64,000 nt of DNA from Streptomyces tendae (GCF_014650435.1 NZ_BMUY01000008.1:256285-320284); one strand, 5' to 3'; positions 36,347 to 44,993 are shown, counted from the stretch's first letter. The notes: generated by a model from the sequence alone, not told the origin. Numbers and translations: made by a program.

Positions 36347-37021
36347 ATGGGAGTACGGCTCATGGTGGTCGACGATCACCGATTGCTCGCCGAGGCGCTG
36401 GCCTCGGCGCTGAAGCTGCGGGGGCACCGGGTGCTGGCGGCGGCGGCGCCGGCCGCGGGGGCGGCGGAGCTGGTGATCAGCCGGGCGCCGGAGGTGTGCC
36501 TGCTGGGGACGGCGACGCCGGCCGAGCCGGGGATCTTCGACCCGGTGGTGCGGATCAAGCGGGAGCGGCCGCAGGTGGCGGTGCTGGTGCTGGGGCCGGT
36601 GCCGAGCCCTCGGGGCATCGCGGCGGCGTTCGCCGCGGGGGCGTCGGGGTACGTGCGGCACGACGAGCGGATAGAGGGCGTCGAGCGGGCGATCATGAAG
36701 GCGCGGGGCGGGGATGCGGCGGTGGCGCCGGCGTTGCTGCAGGGGGCCTTCGGCGAGCTGCTGAACCCGGCGGCGCAGCCCGACGACGAGGGGCAGCGGC
36801 TGCTGCAGATGCTCACGCCGCGGGAGGTGGAGGTGCTGGTGCGGGTCGCGGACGGCGAGGACACGCGGCTGATCGCGGCGGGGATGGGGATCGCTCCGTC
36901 CACGGCGCGTACGCATGTCCAGCGGGTGCTGATGAAGCTGGGCGTCGGGTCGCGGCTGGAGGCCGCGGCGCTGGCCGCGCGGACGGGGTTGCTGGACCGG
37001 GCGGGTGCCTCCGGCGGTTGA
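36347..37021 (+). CDS. LuxR-type response regulator with degenerate receiver
   Basis: A 224-residue NarL/FixJ-type regulator. The receiver keeps the acidic pocket (MVVDDHRLLAEAL). The phospho-acceptor strand reads EVCLLGTATP, with Gly where Asp is expected, and the later Lys of the GxxxK region is replaced (GASGYVRHDE). Phosphorylation control is therefore unlikely, and it is probably an atypical regulator set by ligand or by abundance. The C-terminal LuxR HTH is intact (LTPREVEVLVRVADGEDTRL, then TARTHVQRVLMKLGV). No histidine kinase is adjacent. A tandem repeat begins 8 bp after its stop. Confidence 0.85.
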   Translation: MGVRLMVVDDHRLLAEALASALKLRGHRVLAAAAPAAGAAELVISRAPEVCLLGTATPAEPGIFDPVVRIKRERPQVAVLVLGPVPSPRGIAAAFAAGASGYVRHDERIEGVERAIMKARGGDAAVAPALLQGAFGELLNPAAQPDDEGQRLLQMLTPREVEVLVRVADGEDTRLIAAGMGIAPSTARTHVQRVLMKLGVGSRLEAAALAARTGLLDRAGASGG

Positions 37022-37028
37022 GCGGCGT

Positions 37029-37144
37029 GCCTGCGGCGCCGCTGCGGCTCCGGTGGGGTGCGGGATGCCTGCGGCGCCGCTGCGGGTTCGGTGGGGGTGC
37101 GGGATGCCTGCGGCGCCTGTGCGGGTTCGGTGGGGGTGCGCGTA
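37029..37144 (+). repeat. 38/39-bp tandem repeat, three units
   Basis: Units at 37029-37066, 37067-37105 and 37106-37144, each beginning GCCTGCGGCGCC. The array starts 8 bp after the stop of the degenerate response regulator. Confidence 0.9.
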
Positions 37145-37316
37145 GCGCGATACGTCCGGTGGGTGGGTCGGGGCCGCGCCGGGGGGTGTTCGTCCTCGGA
37201 ACGGCGCGGAATCGGGTGCTGACAGAGGCTCGGGGCGTTGACGCGCCAACCGCTGCGGGCGAACACCCCCCGCCACGTCCCCTTCCCGCCGTACGCGCCT
37301 GCGGCTCGTCCTCACC

Positions 37317-37354
37317 GCGGGCAGTCGTGCCGCTGGGGCGGCACGGGTGGGCGC
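37317..37354. repeat. Interspersed hairpin element, copy A
   Basis: A 38-bp block identical to 52228-52265. It contains the hairpin CGTGCCGC-TGGG-GCGGCACG. Both copies continue with a related tail (AGCGCCGGGC.GCGCGAC.CA). It lies in the 438-bp gap between the response regulator and the convergent symporter genes and may serve as their terminator. The rest of that gap shows only the tandem repeat. Confidence 0.8.
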
Positions 37355-37459
37355 GGCGGCACCCCGGCAGCGCCGGGCCGCGCGACCCACCCCCGCGGTC
37401 ACATCCGCGCCGGGTGGCCGGGGGACGCCGGACCACTGCCCGGCGTCACATGCCGACCG

Positions 37460-37768
37460 TCACTTCTTCCCGGCGTCCTCCACCGGAGGTGTCGGCGGCG
37501 CCGTGGGCCGCAGCTTCAGCCAGACCAGGAAGAAGAGCCCGAGGACCAGCATCCCGATCCCGGTCCAGAGGTTGATGTTCACCCCCTGCGCCTTGTCGAT
37601 GTCGTCGTCGGACGCCACGAAGCCCGCGATCGTCACGATGACGCCGTAGATCACGAACAGCCCGCCGATGATCCGCCGGATGTCGAACAGCCGCGCGGCG
37701 GTGACGGACTTGGTCTCCAGCTCGGAGACCTCGTCCTGCAGGTTCTTGTCGGAGTAGGAATCAGACAT
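37460..37768 (-). CDS. Small two-helix membrane protein linked to symporter
   Basis: A 102-residue protein with a charged N-terminus and two transmembrane helices (IIGGLFVIYGVIVTIAGFVA and LWTGIGMLVLGLFFLVWL), ending in a Pro-rich tail. It starts 21 bp after the stop of the sodium:solute symporter gene and is surely in the same operon; a GGAGG lies upstream of the ATG. Probably an accessory subunit or stabiliser of the symporter; no family name is certain. Confidence 0.75.
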   Translation of the reverse strand: MSDSYSDKNLQDEVSELETKSVTAARLFDIRRIIGGLFVIYGVIVTIAGFVASDDDIDKAQGVNINLWTGIGMLVLGLFFLVWLKLRPTAPPTPPVEDAGKK

Positions 37769-37789
37769 GCTCTCTCAATCCTCCCGCGA

Positions 37790-39478
37790 TCAGAACGAGA
37801 ACGGGATGTAGCAGGCGGCGGCCAGGACGACCGCCCCCCAGCCGAGCAGCGCCGGCTTGCGGTACCACGCGTCGTCGCCCTTGGCGGGCGCCTCCGACAT
37901 GCCGGGCGAGGTGGTGCCGTAGACCAGGCCCTGCAGCTCGGTGACCGGCTTGGGCTTCGTGAACAGGGACACGGCGACCATGACAACCGCACCGGCGACG
38001 AAGCCCGCGATGGCGGAGACGAAGTTGGCGCCCTGGTCGGAGGGGATGTCGATGATGCCCTGCTTGTAGATGACGAAGTAGTTCACCATCGCGGCGGTCG
38101 TGCCCGCGATCAGGCCCCAGAAGCCGGACTTCATCGACGCCCGCTTCCAGAACATGCCGATGATGAAGACCACGAACATCGGCACGTTGAAGAAGGAGAA
38201 GAGCGTCTGGAGGTAGCTCATGATGTTGGAGAAGGACGAGGCCAGGAACGCCGTGCCGATGGAGGCCAGGACGCCGATCACCGTGATCAGGCGGCCGAAG
38301 CGGACGTAGTAGCCGTCCTCCCGGTCCTTCACCACGTACTTCTGCCAGATGTCGGTGGTGAAGACGGTGTTGAAGGAGGAGATGTTGGCCGCCATGCCGG
38401 CCATGAAGGCCGCCAGCAGGCCCGTCACCGCGATGCCGAGGACGCCGTTGGGCAGCAGTTGCTGCATCAGGTACGGGATCGCGTCGTTGTACTGGAGGTC
38501 CGAGCCGGGGGTGCCGATCTTCGGGACCAGGACCGCGGCGACCAGGCCCGGGATCATGACGACGAAGACGATGAAGATCTTCGGGAACGCCGCGATCAGC
38601 GGGGTGCGCTGGGCCGCGGAGAGGTTCTTCGCGGAGAGGGCGCGCTGGACCTCGGCGAAGTTCGTCGTCCAGTAGCCGAAGGAGAGCACGAAGCCGAGGC
38701 CCAGGACGATGGTCAGCCAGTTGGCGCCCAGCGGGTTCTCGCTGCCGATGCCCGTACCGCCCCACGCCGTCATGAAGTCGGAGCCGTGGGACTTGGAGAG
38801 GGAGTCCGACAGGCCGTCCCAGCCGCCGACCTTCTTCAGGCCCAGGATGGTGATCGGGATGAGGCCGGCCAGGATCACGAAGAACTGGAGGACCTCGTTG
38901 TAGATCGCCGAGGACAGGCCGCCCAGGGTGATGTACGCCAGGACGAAGAAGCCGGCCACCACGATGGCCACCCACTCCGGCCAGCCGAGGAGCGCCTCGA
39001 CGACGATCGCGAGGGCGTAGAGGTTCACGCCGGCGATCAGGATGGCCGCGATGGCGAACAGGGCCGAACTGAGGAGGTGGGAGGCCTTGTCGAAGCGCAG
39101 GAGGAGGAACTCCGGGACCGAGCGGACCTTCGAGCCGTAGTAGAACGGCATCATCACCAGGCCGAGGAAGACCATCGCCGGGATGGCGCCGATCCAGTAC
39201 CAGTGGGTCGTGTAGACGCCGTACTGGGCGCTGTTGGCGGCCATGCCGAGGATCTCGGTGGCACCCAGGTTGGCGGCGACGAAGGCGAGTCCGGTGACCC
39301 ACGCGGGCAGGGAGCGGCCGGACAGGAAGAAGTCCAGGCTGGTCTTGACCGAGCGGCGGGCGGCGAAGCCGATGCCCAGGACGACCACGAAGTAGATCCC
39401 GAGGATCGTGTAGTCGAGCCAGTTGGTGGGGAGTCGAAGCTCTGCGGCTAGGTATGTGGAGCTTGTGGGGGTTTGCAT
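37790..39478 (-). CDS. Sodium:solute symporter (SSS/SglT-like)
   Basis: Na+-coupled sugar transporter of the SSS family, 562 residues with about 14 membrane helices. The early signature AANLGATEILGMAANSAQYG and the GLLAAFMAGMAANISSFNTV block match vSGLT-type galactose/glucose transporters. ATG 39478. It is divergent from galTEK across a 188-bp control region containing the gal operator repeats, so galactose is the most likely substrate; this is inference from context. Confidence 0.88.
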   Translation of the reverse strand: MQTPTSSTYLAAELRLPTNWLDYTILGIYFVVVLGIGFAARRSVKTSLDFFLSGRSLPAWVTGLAFVAANLGATEILGMAANSAQYGVYTTHWYWIGAIPAMVFLGLVMMPFYYGSKVRSVPEFLLLRFDKASHLLSSALFAIAAILIAGVNLYALAIVVEALLGWPEWVAIVVAGFFVLAYITLGGLSSAIYNEVLQFFVILAGLIPITILGLKKVGGWDGLSDSLSKSHGSDFMTAWGGTGIGSENPLGANWLTIVLGLGFVLSFGYWTTNFAEVQRALSAKNLSAAQRTPLIAAFPKIFIVFVVMIPGLVAAVLVPKIGTPGSDLQYNDAIPYLMQQLLPNGVLGIAVTGLLAAFMAGMAANISSFNTVFTTDIWQKYVVKDREDGYYVRFGRLITVIGVLASIGTAFLASSFSNIMSYLQTLFSFFNVPMFVVFIIGMFWKRASMKSGFWGLIAGTTAAMVNYFVIYKQGIIDIPSDQGANFVSAIAGFVAGAVVMVAVSLFTKPKPVTELQGLVYGTTSPGMSEAPAKGDDAWYRKPALLGWGAVVLAAACYIPFSF

Positions 39479-39492
39479 TAAGCACTCGCTTC

Positions 39493-39502
39493 GTTCGCGA
39501 AC
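39493..39502. promoter_or_regulatory. Palindrome near symporter start
   Basis: GTTCGCGAAC, perfect 10 bp, 15-24 bp upstream of the symporter ATG. Confidence 0.3.
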
Positions 39503-39563
39503 TGATCCGGAGCGGAACCTACGCCTCCGCGTTCAGTAATTGAACACTTTTGGTGATGAACTT

Positions 39564-39623
39564 TGTTTGATTGTGATGTGGGACGGGCGTGGTGGGTTGT
39601 GATGTGTTATGTTTGATTGTGTT
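39564..39623. promoter_or_regulatory. gal operator: TGTTTGATTGTG and TGTGAT direct repeats
   Basis: TGTTTGATTGTG occurs at 39564-39575 and again at 39610-39621. TGTGAT hexamers occur at 39572-39577 and 39598-39603, and TGTGTT variants at 39603-39608 and 39618-39623. This T/G-rich cluster in GC-rich surroundings matches the direct-repeat hexamer operator described for the S. lividans galP1 promoter (recalled) and the style of DeoR-family sites. Confidence 0.65.
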
Positions 39624-39666
39624 GGATGATTGGTGACTCCATGGGTGGGTGCAGAGGAGTGCGGCA

Positions 39667-40728
39667 GTGAAGAAGACCTCGACCCGGCTGGCCGACGGCC
39701 GTGAGCTGGTCTACTACGACCTGCGCGACGACACCGTGCGCGACGCCGTGGACCGCCGTCCGCTGGAGCGGACCGTCACCACGTCCGAGGTGCGTCGTGA
39801 TCCGCTGCTCGGCGACTCGGTCGCCATCGCCTCGCACCGGCAGGGACGCACCTACCATCCGCCGGCCGACCAGTGCCCGCTGTGCCCGTCGGACGGGGAG
39901 CGGCTGAGTGAGATTCCGGACTCGGCCTATGACGTGGTGGTTTTCGAGAACCGTTTTCCCTCGCTGGCCGGTGACTCCGGACGCTGCGAGGTCGTCTGCT
40001 TCACCTCCGACCACGACGCCTCCTTCGCCGACCTGAGCGAGGAGCAGGCCCGGCTCGTGCTGGACGCCTGGACCGACCGCACCTCCGAGCTGTCCCATCT
40101 GCCCTCCGTTGAACAGGTGTTCTGCTTCGAGAACCGGGGCGCCGAGATCGGGGTGACGCTGGGTCACCCGCACGGGCAGATCTACGCCTACCCGTTCACC
40201 ACCCCCCGCACCGCCCTGATGCTCCGTTCACTGGCCGCCCACAAGGACGCGACCGGCGGGGAGAACCTGTTCGACGCCGTGCTGGACGAGGAGCTGGCCG
40301 GTGAGCGGGTCGTCCTGGAGGGTGAAGAGTGGGTCGCCTTCGTGCCGTACGCCGCGCACTGGCCGTACGAGGTGCACCTGTATCCGAAGCGGCGGGTCCC
40401 CGATCTGCTCGGACTCGACGAGGCGGCGCGCACAGAATTCCCCAAGGTCTATCTGGAACTGTTGAGGCGCTTCGACCGGATCTTCGGTGAGACGGAGCCT
40501 CCGACGCCGTACATCGCCGCCTGGCACCAGGCGCCGTTCGGTCAGCTGGAGGAGTTCGAGGGCGTGCAGCGCGACGACTTCGCGCTGCACCTGGAGCTTT
40601 TCACCATTCGCCGTACGTCCGGCAAGCTGAAGTTCCTCGCGGGCTCCGAGTCCGGCATGAACGTGTTCATCAACGACGTGCCCCCGGAGCGCGCGGCCGA
40701 GCGACTGCGAGAGGTAGCGAGTTCATGA
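39667..40728 (+). CDS. galT: Galactose-1-phosphate uridylyltransferase
   Basis: Leloir-pathway enzyme exchanging UDP between UDP-glucose and galactose-1-phosphate, 353 residues. The active-site HPH motif is in GHPHGQIYAYP. The Zn site begins with CPLC, and a second His block is present at AAWHQAPFG. GTG 39667 is chosen over 39649 because AGAGGAG (39653-39659) lies 7 nt upstream. First gene of galTEK; the stop overlaps the galE start (ATGA). Confidence 0.95.
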   Translation: MKKTSTRLADGRELVYYDLRDDTVRDAVDRRPLERTVTTSEVRRDPLLGDSVAIASHRQGRTYHPPADQCPLCPSDGERLSEIPDSAYDVVVFENRFPSLAGDSGRCEVVCFTSDHDASFADLSEEQARLVLDAWTDRTSELSHLPSVEQVFCFENRGAEIGVTLGHPHGQIYAYPFTTPRTALMLRSLAAHKDATGGENLFDAVLDEELAGERVVLEGEEWVAFVPYAAHWPYEVHLYPKRRVPDLLGLDEAARTEFPKVYLELLRRFDRIFGETEPPTPYIAAWHQAPFGQLEEFEGVQRDDFALHLELFTIRRTSGKLKFLAGSESGMNVFINDVPPERAAERLREVASS

Positions 40729-41693
40729 GCGGGAAGTACCTGGTGACAGGTGGTGCGGGGTACGTCGGCAGCGTCGTCGCCCAGCACTTGGTGGAGGCGG
40801 GGCACGAGGTGGTCGTGCTCGACAATCTGTCGACCGGCTTCCGTGAGGGCGTGCCGGCGGGGGCCTCGTTCGTCGAGGGCGACATCCGCGACGCCGCCAA
40901 GTGGCTGGACGCCTCCTTCGACGGCGTGCTGCACTTCGCCGCCTTCTCGCAGGTCGGCGAGTCGGTCGTGAAGCCCGAGAAGTACTGGGACAACAACGTC
41001 GGCGGGACGATGGCCCTGCTGGAGGCCATGCGGGGCGCGGGCGTGCGGCGGCTCGTCTTCTCCTCCACGGCCGCCACGTACGGCGAGCCCGAGCAGGTTC
41101 CCATCGTCGAGTCCGCGCCGACGAAGCCCACCAATCCGTACGGCGCCTCGAAGCTCGCCGTCGACCACATGATCACCGGCGAGGCGGCGGCCCACGGCCT
41201 GGGCGCGGTCTCGCTGCGCTACTTCAACGTCGCGGGCGCGTACAGGGAGTATGGCGAGCGCCACGACCCCGAGTCGCATCTCATTCCGCTGGTCCTCCAG
41301 GTGGCGCAGGGCCGCCGTGAGGCCATCTCCGTCTTCGGTGACGACTATCCGACGCCGGACGGGACCTGCGTGCGCGACTACATCCACGTCGCCGACCTGG
41401 CCGAGGCCCATCTGCTGGCCGTGGCGGCCGCCGCCCCCGGCGAGCACCTCATCTGCAACCTGGGCAACGGCAACGGCTTCTCCGTCCGCGAGGTCGTCGA
41501 GACCGTGCGGCGGGTGACGGGCCGTCCCATCCCCGAGGTGGTGGCCCCGCGCCGGGGCGGCGACCCGGCGGTCCTGGTGGCGTCGGCCGACACCGCCCGC
41601 GAGAAACTGGGCTGGAACCCGTCCCGCGCGGACCTCGCGGGGATCGTGTCGGACGCGTGGGAGTTCGCGCAGCGGCGCGCGGGCCAGTACTAA
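40725..41693 (+). CDS. galE: UDP-glucose 4-epimerase
   Basis: NAD-dependent SDR enzyme interconverting UDP-galactose and UDP-glucose, 322 residues. The nucleotide-binding loop is TGGAGYVGSVV, the catalytic Tyr-Lys pair is YGASK, and the catalytic Ser lies in FSSTAATYGE. It overlaps galT by 4 bp and is followed by galK. Confidence 0.95.
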   Translation: MSGKYLVTGGAGYVGSVVAQHLVEAGHEVVVLDNLSTGFREGVPAGASFVEGDIRDAAKWLDASFDGVLHFAAFSQVGESVVKPEKYWDNNVGGTMALLEAMRGAGVRRLVFSSTAATYGEPEQVPIVESAPTKPTNPYGASKLAVDHMITGEAAAHGLGAVSLRYFNVAGAYREYGERHDPESHLIPLVLQVAQGRREAISVFGDDYPTPDGTCVRDYIHVADLAEAHLLAVAAAAPGEHLICNLGNGNGFSVREVVETVRRVTGRPIPEVVAPRRGGDPAVLVASADTAREKLGWNPSRADLAGIVSDAWEFAQRRAGQY

Positions 41694-41725
41694 CCGCAGT
41701 TACCGGAAGGGCGAGGGGTCAGGGC

Positions 41726-42889
41726 ATGGGCGAGGCTGTCGCGGGGACCGTCGGCGAGCGGTTCCGGGAGCTGTACGGGGCGGAGTCGGAGGGGGTGTGG
41801 GCGGCGCCGGGCCGGGTGAACCTCATCGGGGAGCACACCGACTACAACGACGGCTTCGTGATGCCCTTCGCCCTGCCGCACCAGGCCGTCGCCGCCGTCT
41901 CCCGGCGCGACGACGGCGTCCTGCGCCTGCACTCGGCGGACGTCGACGCCGGGCCGATGGAGCTGCGCGTCGCCGACCTGACCCCCGGCTCGGACAAGTC
42001 CTGGACCGCGTACCCCTCGGGCGTCGTCTGGGCGTTGCGCGAGGCGGGCCACGAGCTGACCGGCGCCGACGTCCACCTGGCCTCGACGGTCCCGTCGGGC
42101 GCGGGGCTCTCCTCCTCCGCGGCCCTGGAGGTGGTGGTGGCCCTGGCGTTGAACGACCTGTACTCCCTCGGCCTGCGCGGCTGGCAGCTGGCCCGGCTGT
42201 GCCAGCGCGCGGAGAACGTCTACGTCGGCGCCCCCGTCGGCATCATGGACCAGACGGCCTCCGCCTGCTGCGAGGCGGGCCACGCCCTGTTCCTCGACAC
42301 CCGCGACCTCTCCCAGCGGCAGATCCCCTTCGACCTCGCCGCCGAGGGCATGCGCCTGCTGGTCGTCGACACCCGGGTCAAGCACTCCCACAGCGAGGGC
42401 GAGTACGGCAAGCGCCGGGCCGGCTGCGAGAAGGGCGCCGCGCTGCTGGGCGTCGACGCACTGCGCGACGTGCCGTACGCCGACCTGGACGCGGCGTTGG
42501 AGCGGCTGGGCGACGAGGAGGAGGTGCGCCGCCTGGTCCGGCACGTGGTGACCGAGGACGAGCGCGTCGAGCGGGTGGTCTCGCTGCTGGAGTCCGGCGA
42601 CACCCGCGCCATCGGCCCCGTCCTCGTCGAGGGCCACGCCTCGCTGCGCGACGACTTCCGCATCTCCTGCCCCGAGTTGGACCTGGTCGTCGACACGGCC
42701 CTCGCCGCCGGGGCGCTCGGCGCCCGGATGACCGGCGGCGGCTTCGGCGGCTCGGCGATCGTCCTGGTGGAGGCCGGCGACGTGGACGCCGTCACCAAGG
42801 CGGTCGAGGACGCCTTCGCGGCGGCGGGCTTCCGGGCGCCGCGGGTGTTCGGGGCGGTGCCCTCGGCGGGGGCGCGGCGGCTGGTCTGA
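41726..42889 (+). CDS. galK: Galactokinase
   Basis: ATP-dependent GHMP kinase making galactose-1-phosphate, 387 residues. The galactokinase signature GRVNLIGEHTDYNDG, the phosphate loop VPSGAGLSSSAALE and the C-terminal MTGGGFGGSA are intact. ATG 41726 (MGEAVAG) lies 32 bp after galE. Last gene of the operon, ending 5 bp before a convergent GNAT gene. Confidence 0.95.
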   Translation: MGEAVAGTVGERFRELYGAESEGVWAAPGRVNLIGEHTDYNDGFVMPFALPHQAVAAVSRRDDGVLRLHSADVDAGPMELRVADLTPGSDKSWTAYPSGVVWALREAGHELTGADVHLASTVPSGAGLSSSAALEVVVALALNDLYSLGLRGWQLARLCQRAENVYVGAPVGIMDQTASACCEAGHALFLDTRDLSQRQIPFDLAAEGMRLLVVDTRVKHSHSEGEYGKRRAGCEKGAALLGVDALRDVPYADLDAALERLGDEEEVRRLVRHVVTEDERVERVVSLLESGDTRAIGPVLVEGHASLRDDFRISCPELDLVVDTALAAGALGARMTGGGFGGSAIVLVEAGDVDAVTKAVEDAFAAAGFRAPRVFGAVPSAGARRLV

Positions 42890-42894
42890 GCCGG

Positions 42895-43350
42895 TCAGCC
42901 GAGCCGTTTCACCAGCGTGTACTCCGTGATCCCCGGCGGGTAGTCGGGGATCACGCACATGACGTCGTAGCCGCGTTTCGTGTAGAAGCCCGGCGCCTGG
43001 AAGTCCCAGGTCTCCACGCGGGCGGCGGTGCAGCCGCGTTCGGCGCGGGCGGTGCGTTCCGCCTCGTCGAGGAGGGCGGAGCCGAGGCCCGCGCCCCGGT
43101 GGCCGCCGTCCACCCACAGGTAGGTCACGTGCAGCCAGGTCGCCCAGGTGTGCCCGACCAGGCCGCCCGCCAGGTCGCCGGCCCGGTCCAGGATCCAGAC
43201 GTGCAGCGGGAATTCGCGTTCGTGAGGGGTTCCGCGCAGGGAGCGCAGGACGGAGGAGGCCGCTGTGTTCGTCTCCCGCAGGCGGGTGCGCAGCAGATCG
43301 CGCCGTTCCTTGTCGACTTCTGTCACAAGACGAAACATGCGGCTCACCAT
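42895..43350 (-). CDS. GNAT family N-acetyltransferase
   Basis: A 151-residue acetyl-CoA-dependent acetyltransferase. Acetyl-CoA motif A is WVDGGHRGAGLGSALLDEAE, and a following ETWDFQAPGFYTKRGYDV block is typical of the C-terminal half. Substrate unknown. The start may be ATG 43350 (MVSRMF) or ATG 43338 (MFRLVTEV); neither has a strong ribosome site. Convergent with galK with 5 bp between them. Confidence 0.85.
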   Translation of the reverse strand: MVSRMFRLVTEVDKERRDLLRTRLRETNTAASSVLRSLRGTPHEREFPLHVWILDRAGDLAGGLVGHTWATWLHVTYLWVDGGHRGAGLGSALLDEAERTARAERGCTAARVETWDFQAPGFYTKRGYDVMCVIPDYPPGITEYTLVKRLG

Positions 43351-43661
43351 AAACGTGTGGCCGAGTCAGTTCTGCAAATAGCCTTCCGCTCCCGGCGCCC
43401 GTCCGTACTCTGATGAGCAGCACCGGTGGGGGCCGGTGCCGTTCAGGGGGCGAGACAGCCGGGTACGACTCCCGGGTCGGGGGTAGCGGTTACTGCACGG
43501 CGGCGGCCGTGCGGCTGCGGCGACCCGTCCCGGAGTACCGAGCACAACAGCACAGCTGGATGCGGGGCCCTGGGCGTCGTACCCGTGCCGGTGCCGTCAT
43601 CCGAGGACGGACAGACGATGGGTATCCCCTGCTCCTGGCGGAGCTCGGGGGAGGGGGTTTC
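43351..43661. other. Upstream region of orphan response regulator
   Basis: About 310 bp between divergent genes, with no convincing ORF. A hairpin GCACGGC-GGC-GGCCGTGC lies near 43496-43513. No defined operator found. Confidence 0.4.
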
Positions 43662-44441
43662 GTGGTTCGTATCCGAGTCCTGGTCGTCGACGACCATCGC
43701 ATCTTCGCCGAGTCGCTCGCGGCCGCCCTGGCCGCCGAGCCCGACGTCGACGTCTCCGCGGCCGGCAGCGGTCCGGCCGCACTGCGCTGCCTGGAACGGG
43801 CCGCCTCCGAGGGGCGGCGGTTCGACGTGCTGCTCGTCGACGCCGACCTGGGCGGCCACGTCCCCGGCACCCGGCCCGCCGCGCCCGTGCGAAGCGGCGA
43901 CGAGGACGGGCTGGTGGACGGGATCTCCCTGGTCACCGGAGTGCGGTCGGGGCAGCCGGGCGTGCGGATCGTCGTCCTCGCCGAGAAGGACGACCCCCGG
44001 CGGGCGGCCCTCGCCCTGGGCGCCGGGGCGTCCGGGTGGGTGGCCAAGGACTGCTCCCTGTCCCGGCTGCTCAGCGTCATCCGGGGCGTCCTGCGCGACG
44101 AGACGCATCTGCCGCCCGCCCTGCTCACCGGCGTCCTGCGCGAGCTGACCGCGGCCCGCAAGCACCGCACCGAGAGCGAACTGCTGGTGGAGTCGCTCAC
44201 CCCGCGCGAGCGCGAGGTGCTGCGCTGCATGGTCGCCGGGCTCGGCCGCAAGGCGGTCGCGGAGCGGCTGTACCTGTCCCCGCACACGGTGCGCACCCAC
44301 ATGCAGAACGTGCTGGGCAAGCTGGGCGTCCACTCCACCCTGGCCGCCGTCGCACTGGCCCGCAGGGCCGGGGTGGGACCGGCGGATCTGGACGGGCCCT
44401 CAGCCGGGGATGTTGTCGAACGGGGCGGTCAGCTGGCGTAG
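43662..44441 (+). CDS. Orphan NarL/LuxR family response regulator
   Basis: A 259-residue two-component regulator. The receiver begins VRIRVLVVDDHRIFAESL. The phospho-acceptor Asp is present in FDVLLVDADLGG and the conserved Lys in GWVAKD. An insertion of about 25 residues (from HVPGTRPAAPVRSGDEDG) lengthens the loop after the Asp. LuxR-type HTH at the C-terminus (LTPREREVLRCMVAG, then HTVRTHMQNVLGKLGV). GTG 43662 follows a GGGAGGGGG run. No partner kinase is adjacent. Its last 42 bp overlap, in antisense, the end of the MarR gene. Confidence 0.88.
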   Translation: MVRIRVLVVDDHRIFAESLAAALAAEPDVDVSAAGSGPAALRCLERAASEGRRFDVLLVDADLGGHVPGTRPAAPVRSGDEDGLVDGISLVTGVRSGQPGVRIVVLAEKDDPRRAALALGAGASGWVAKDCSLSRLLSVIRGVLRDETHLPPALLTGVLRELTAARKHRTESELLVESLTPREREVLRCMVAGLGRKAVAERLYLSPHTVRTHMQNVLGKLGVHSTLAAVALARRAGVGPADLDGPSAGDVVERGGQLA

Positions 44442-44897
44442 CAGGGCCGCCAGTTCGGTGCGCTGGGCGCGGGACAGCTCACCGAGGATCGCGCGCTCCT
44501 GGGCCAGCAGACCCGCCAGCGACTGGTCGGCGCGGTCCCGGCCCTCGTCGGTGAGCCGGACCAGGACGCCGCGCCGGTCGCTGGGGTCGGGCAGGCGCTC
44601 CACCAGGCCCTTCTTGGCGAGGCGGTCGATCCGGTTGGTCATCGTGCCCGAGGTGACCAGGGTCTGGGTGAGGAGCTGACCCGGTGAGAGCTGGTACGGG
44701 GTGCCCGCACGGCGCAGTGCCGTCAGTACGTCGAACTCCCACGGCTCGAGATTGTGCTCGGAGAAGGCCAGCCGGCGTGCGCGATCCAGGTGCCGGGCGA
44801 GCCTGCTGACGCGGCTCAGCACCTCGAGCGGTTCCACGTCGAGGTCCGGGCGCTCCCGGCGCCACGCTGCGACCAGCCGATCGACCTCGTCCTCCAT
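44400..44897 (-). CDS. tamR: MarR family regulator TamR
   Basis: A 165-residue winged-helix repressor. The MarR DNA-binding region is TQTLVTSGTMTNRIDRLAKK followed by the wing GLVERLPDPSDRRGVLVRL. ATG 44897 starts the domain sequence; a longer frame upstream crosses the operator region. It is divergent from a trans-aconitate methyltransferase gene, the arrangement of S. coelicolor tamR/tam, where TamR is relieved by citrate-type ligands (recalled literature). The 3' end overlaps the convergent response-regulator gene by 42 bp. Confidence 0.85.
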   Translation of the reverse strand: MEDEVDRLVAAWRRERPDLDVEPLEVLSRVSRLARHLDRARRLAFSEHNLEPWEFDVLTALRRAGTPYQLSPGQLLTQTLVTSGTMTNRIDRLAKKGLVERLPDPSDRRGVLVRLTDEGRDRADQSLAGLLAQERAILGELSRAQRTELAALLRQLTAPFDNIPG

Positions 44898-44930
44898 GAC
44901 GATCAGTGTAGTGGTTGTGTCGACGTGAAG

Positions 44931-44993
44931 TCTCTTGATGTCGACTATATCGATATCAATTATCTTGATGGCGACTGTCTTGACATCGAGATA
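44931..44993. promoter_or_regulatory. TamR operator region, A/T-rich
   Basis: Three related TCTTGA-type elements in unusually AT-rich DNA: TCTTGATGTCGA (44933-44944), ATCAATTATCTTGATGG (44956-44971, with ATCAA/TTGAT inverted) and TGTCTTGACATCGAGATA (44976-44993, nearly palindromic). They occupy the divergent tamR/tam space, as expected for MarR dimer sites. Confidence 0.6.
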
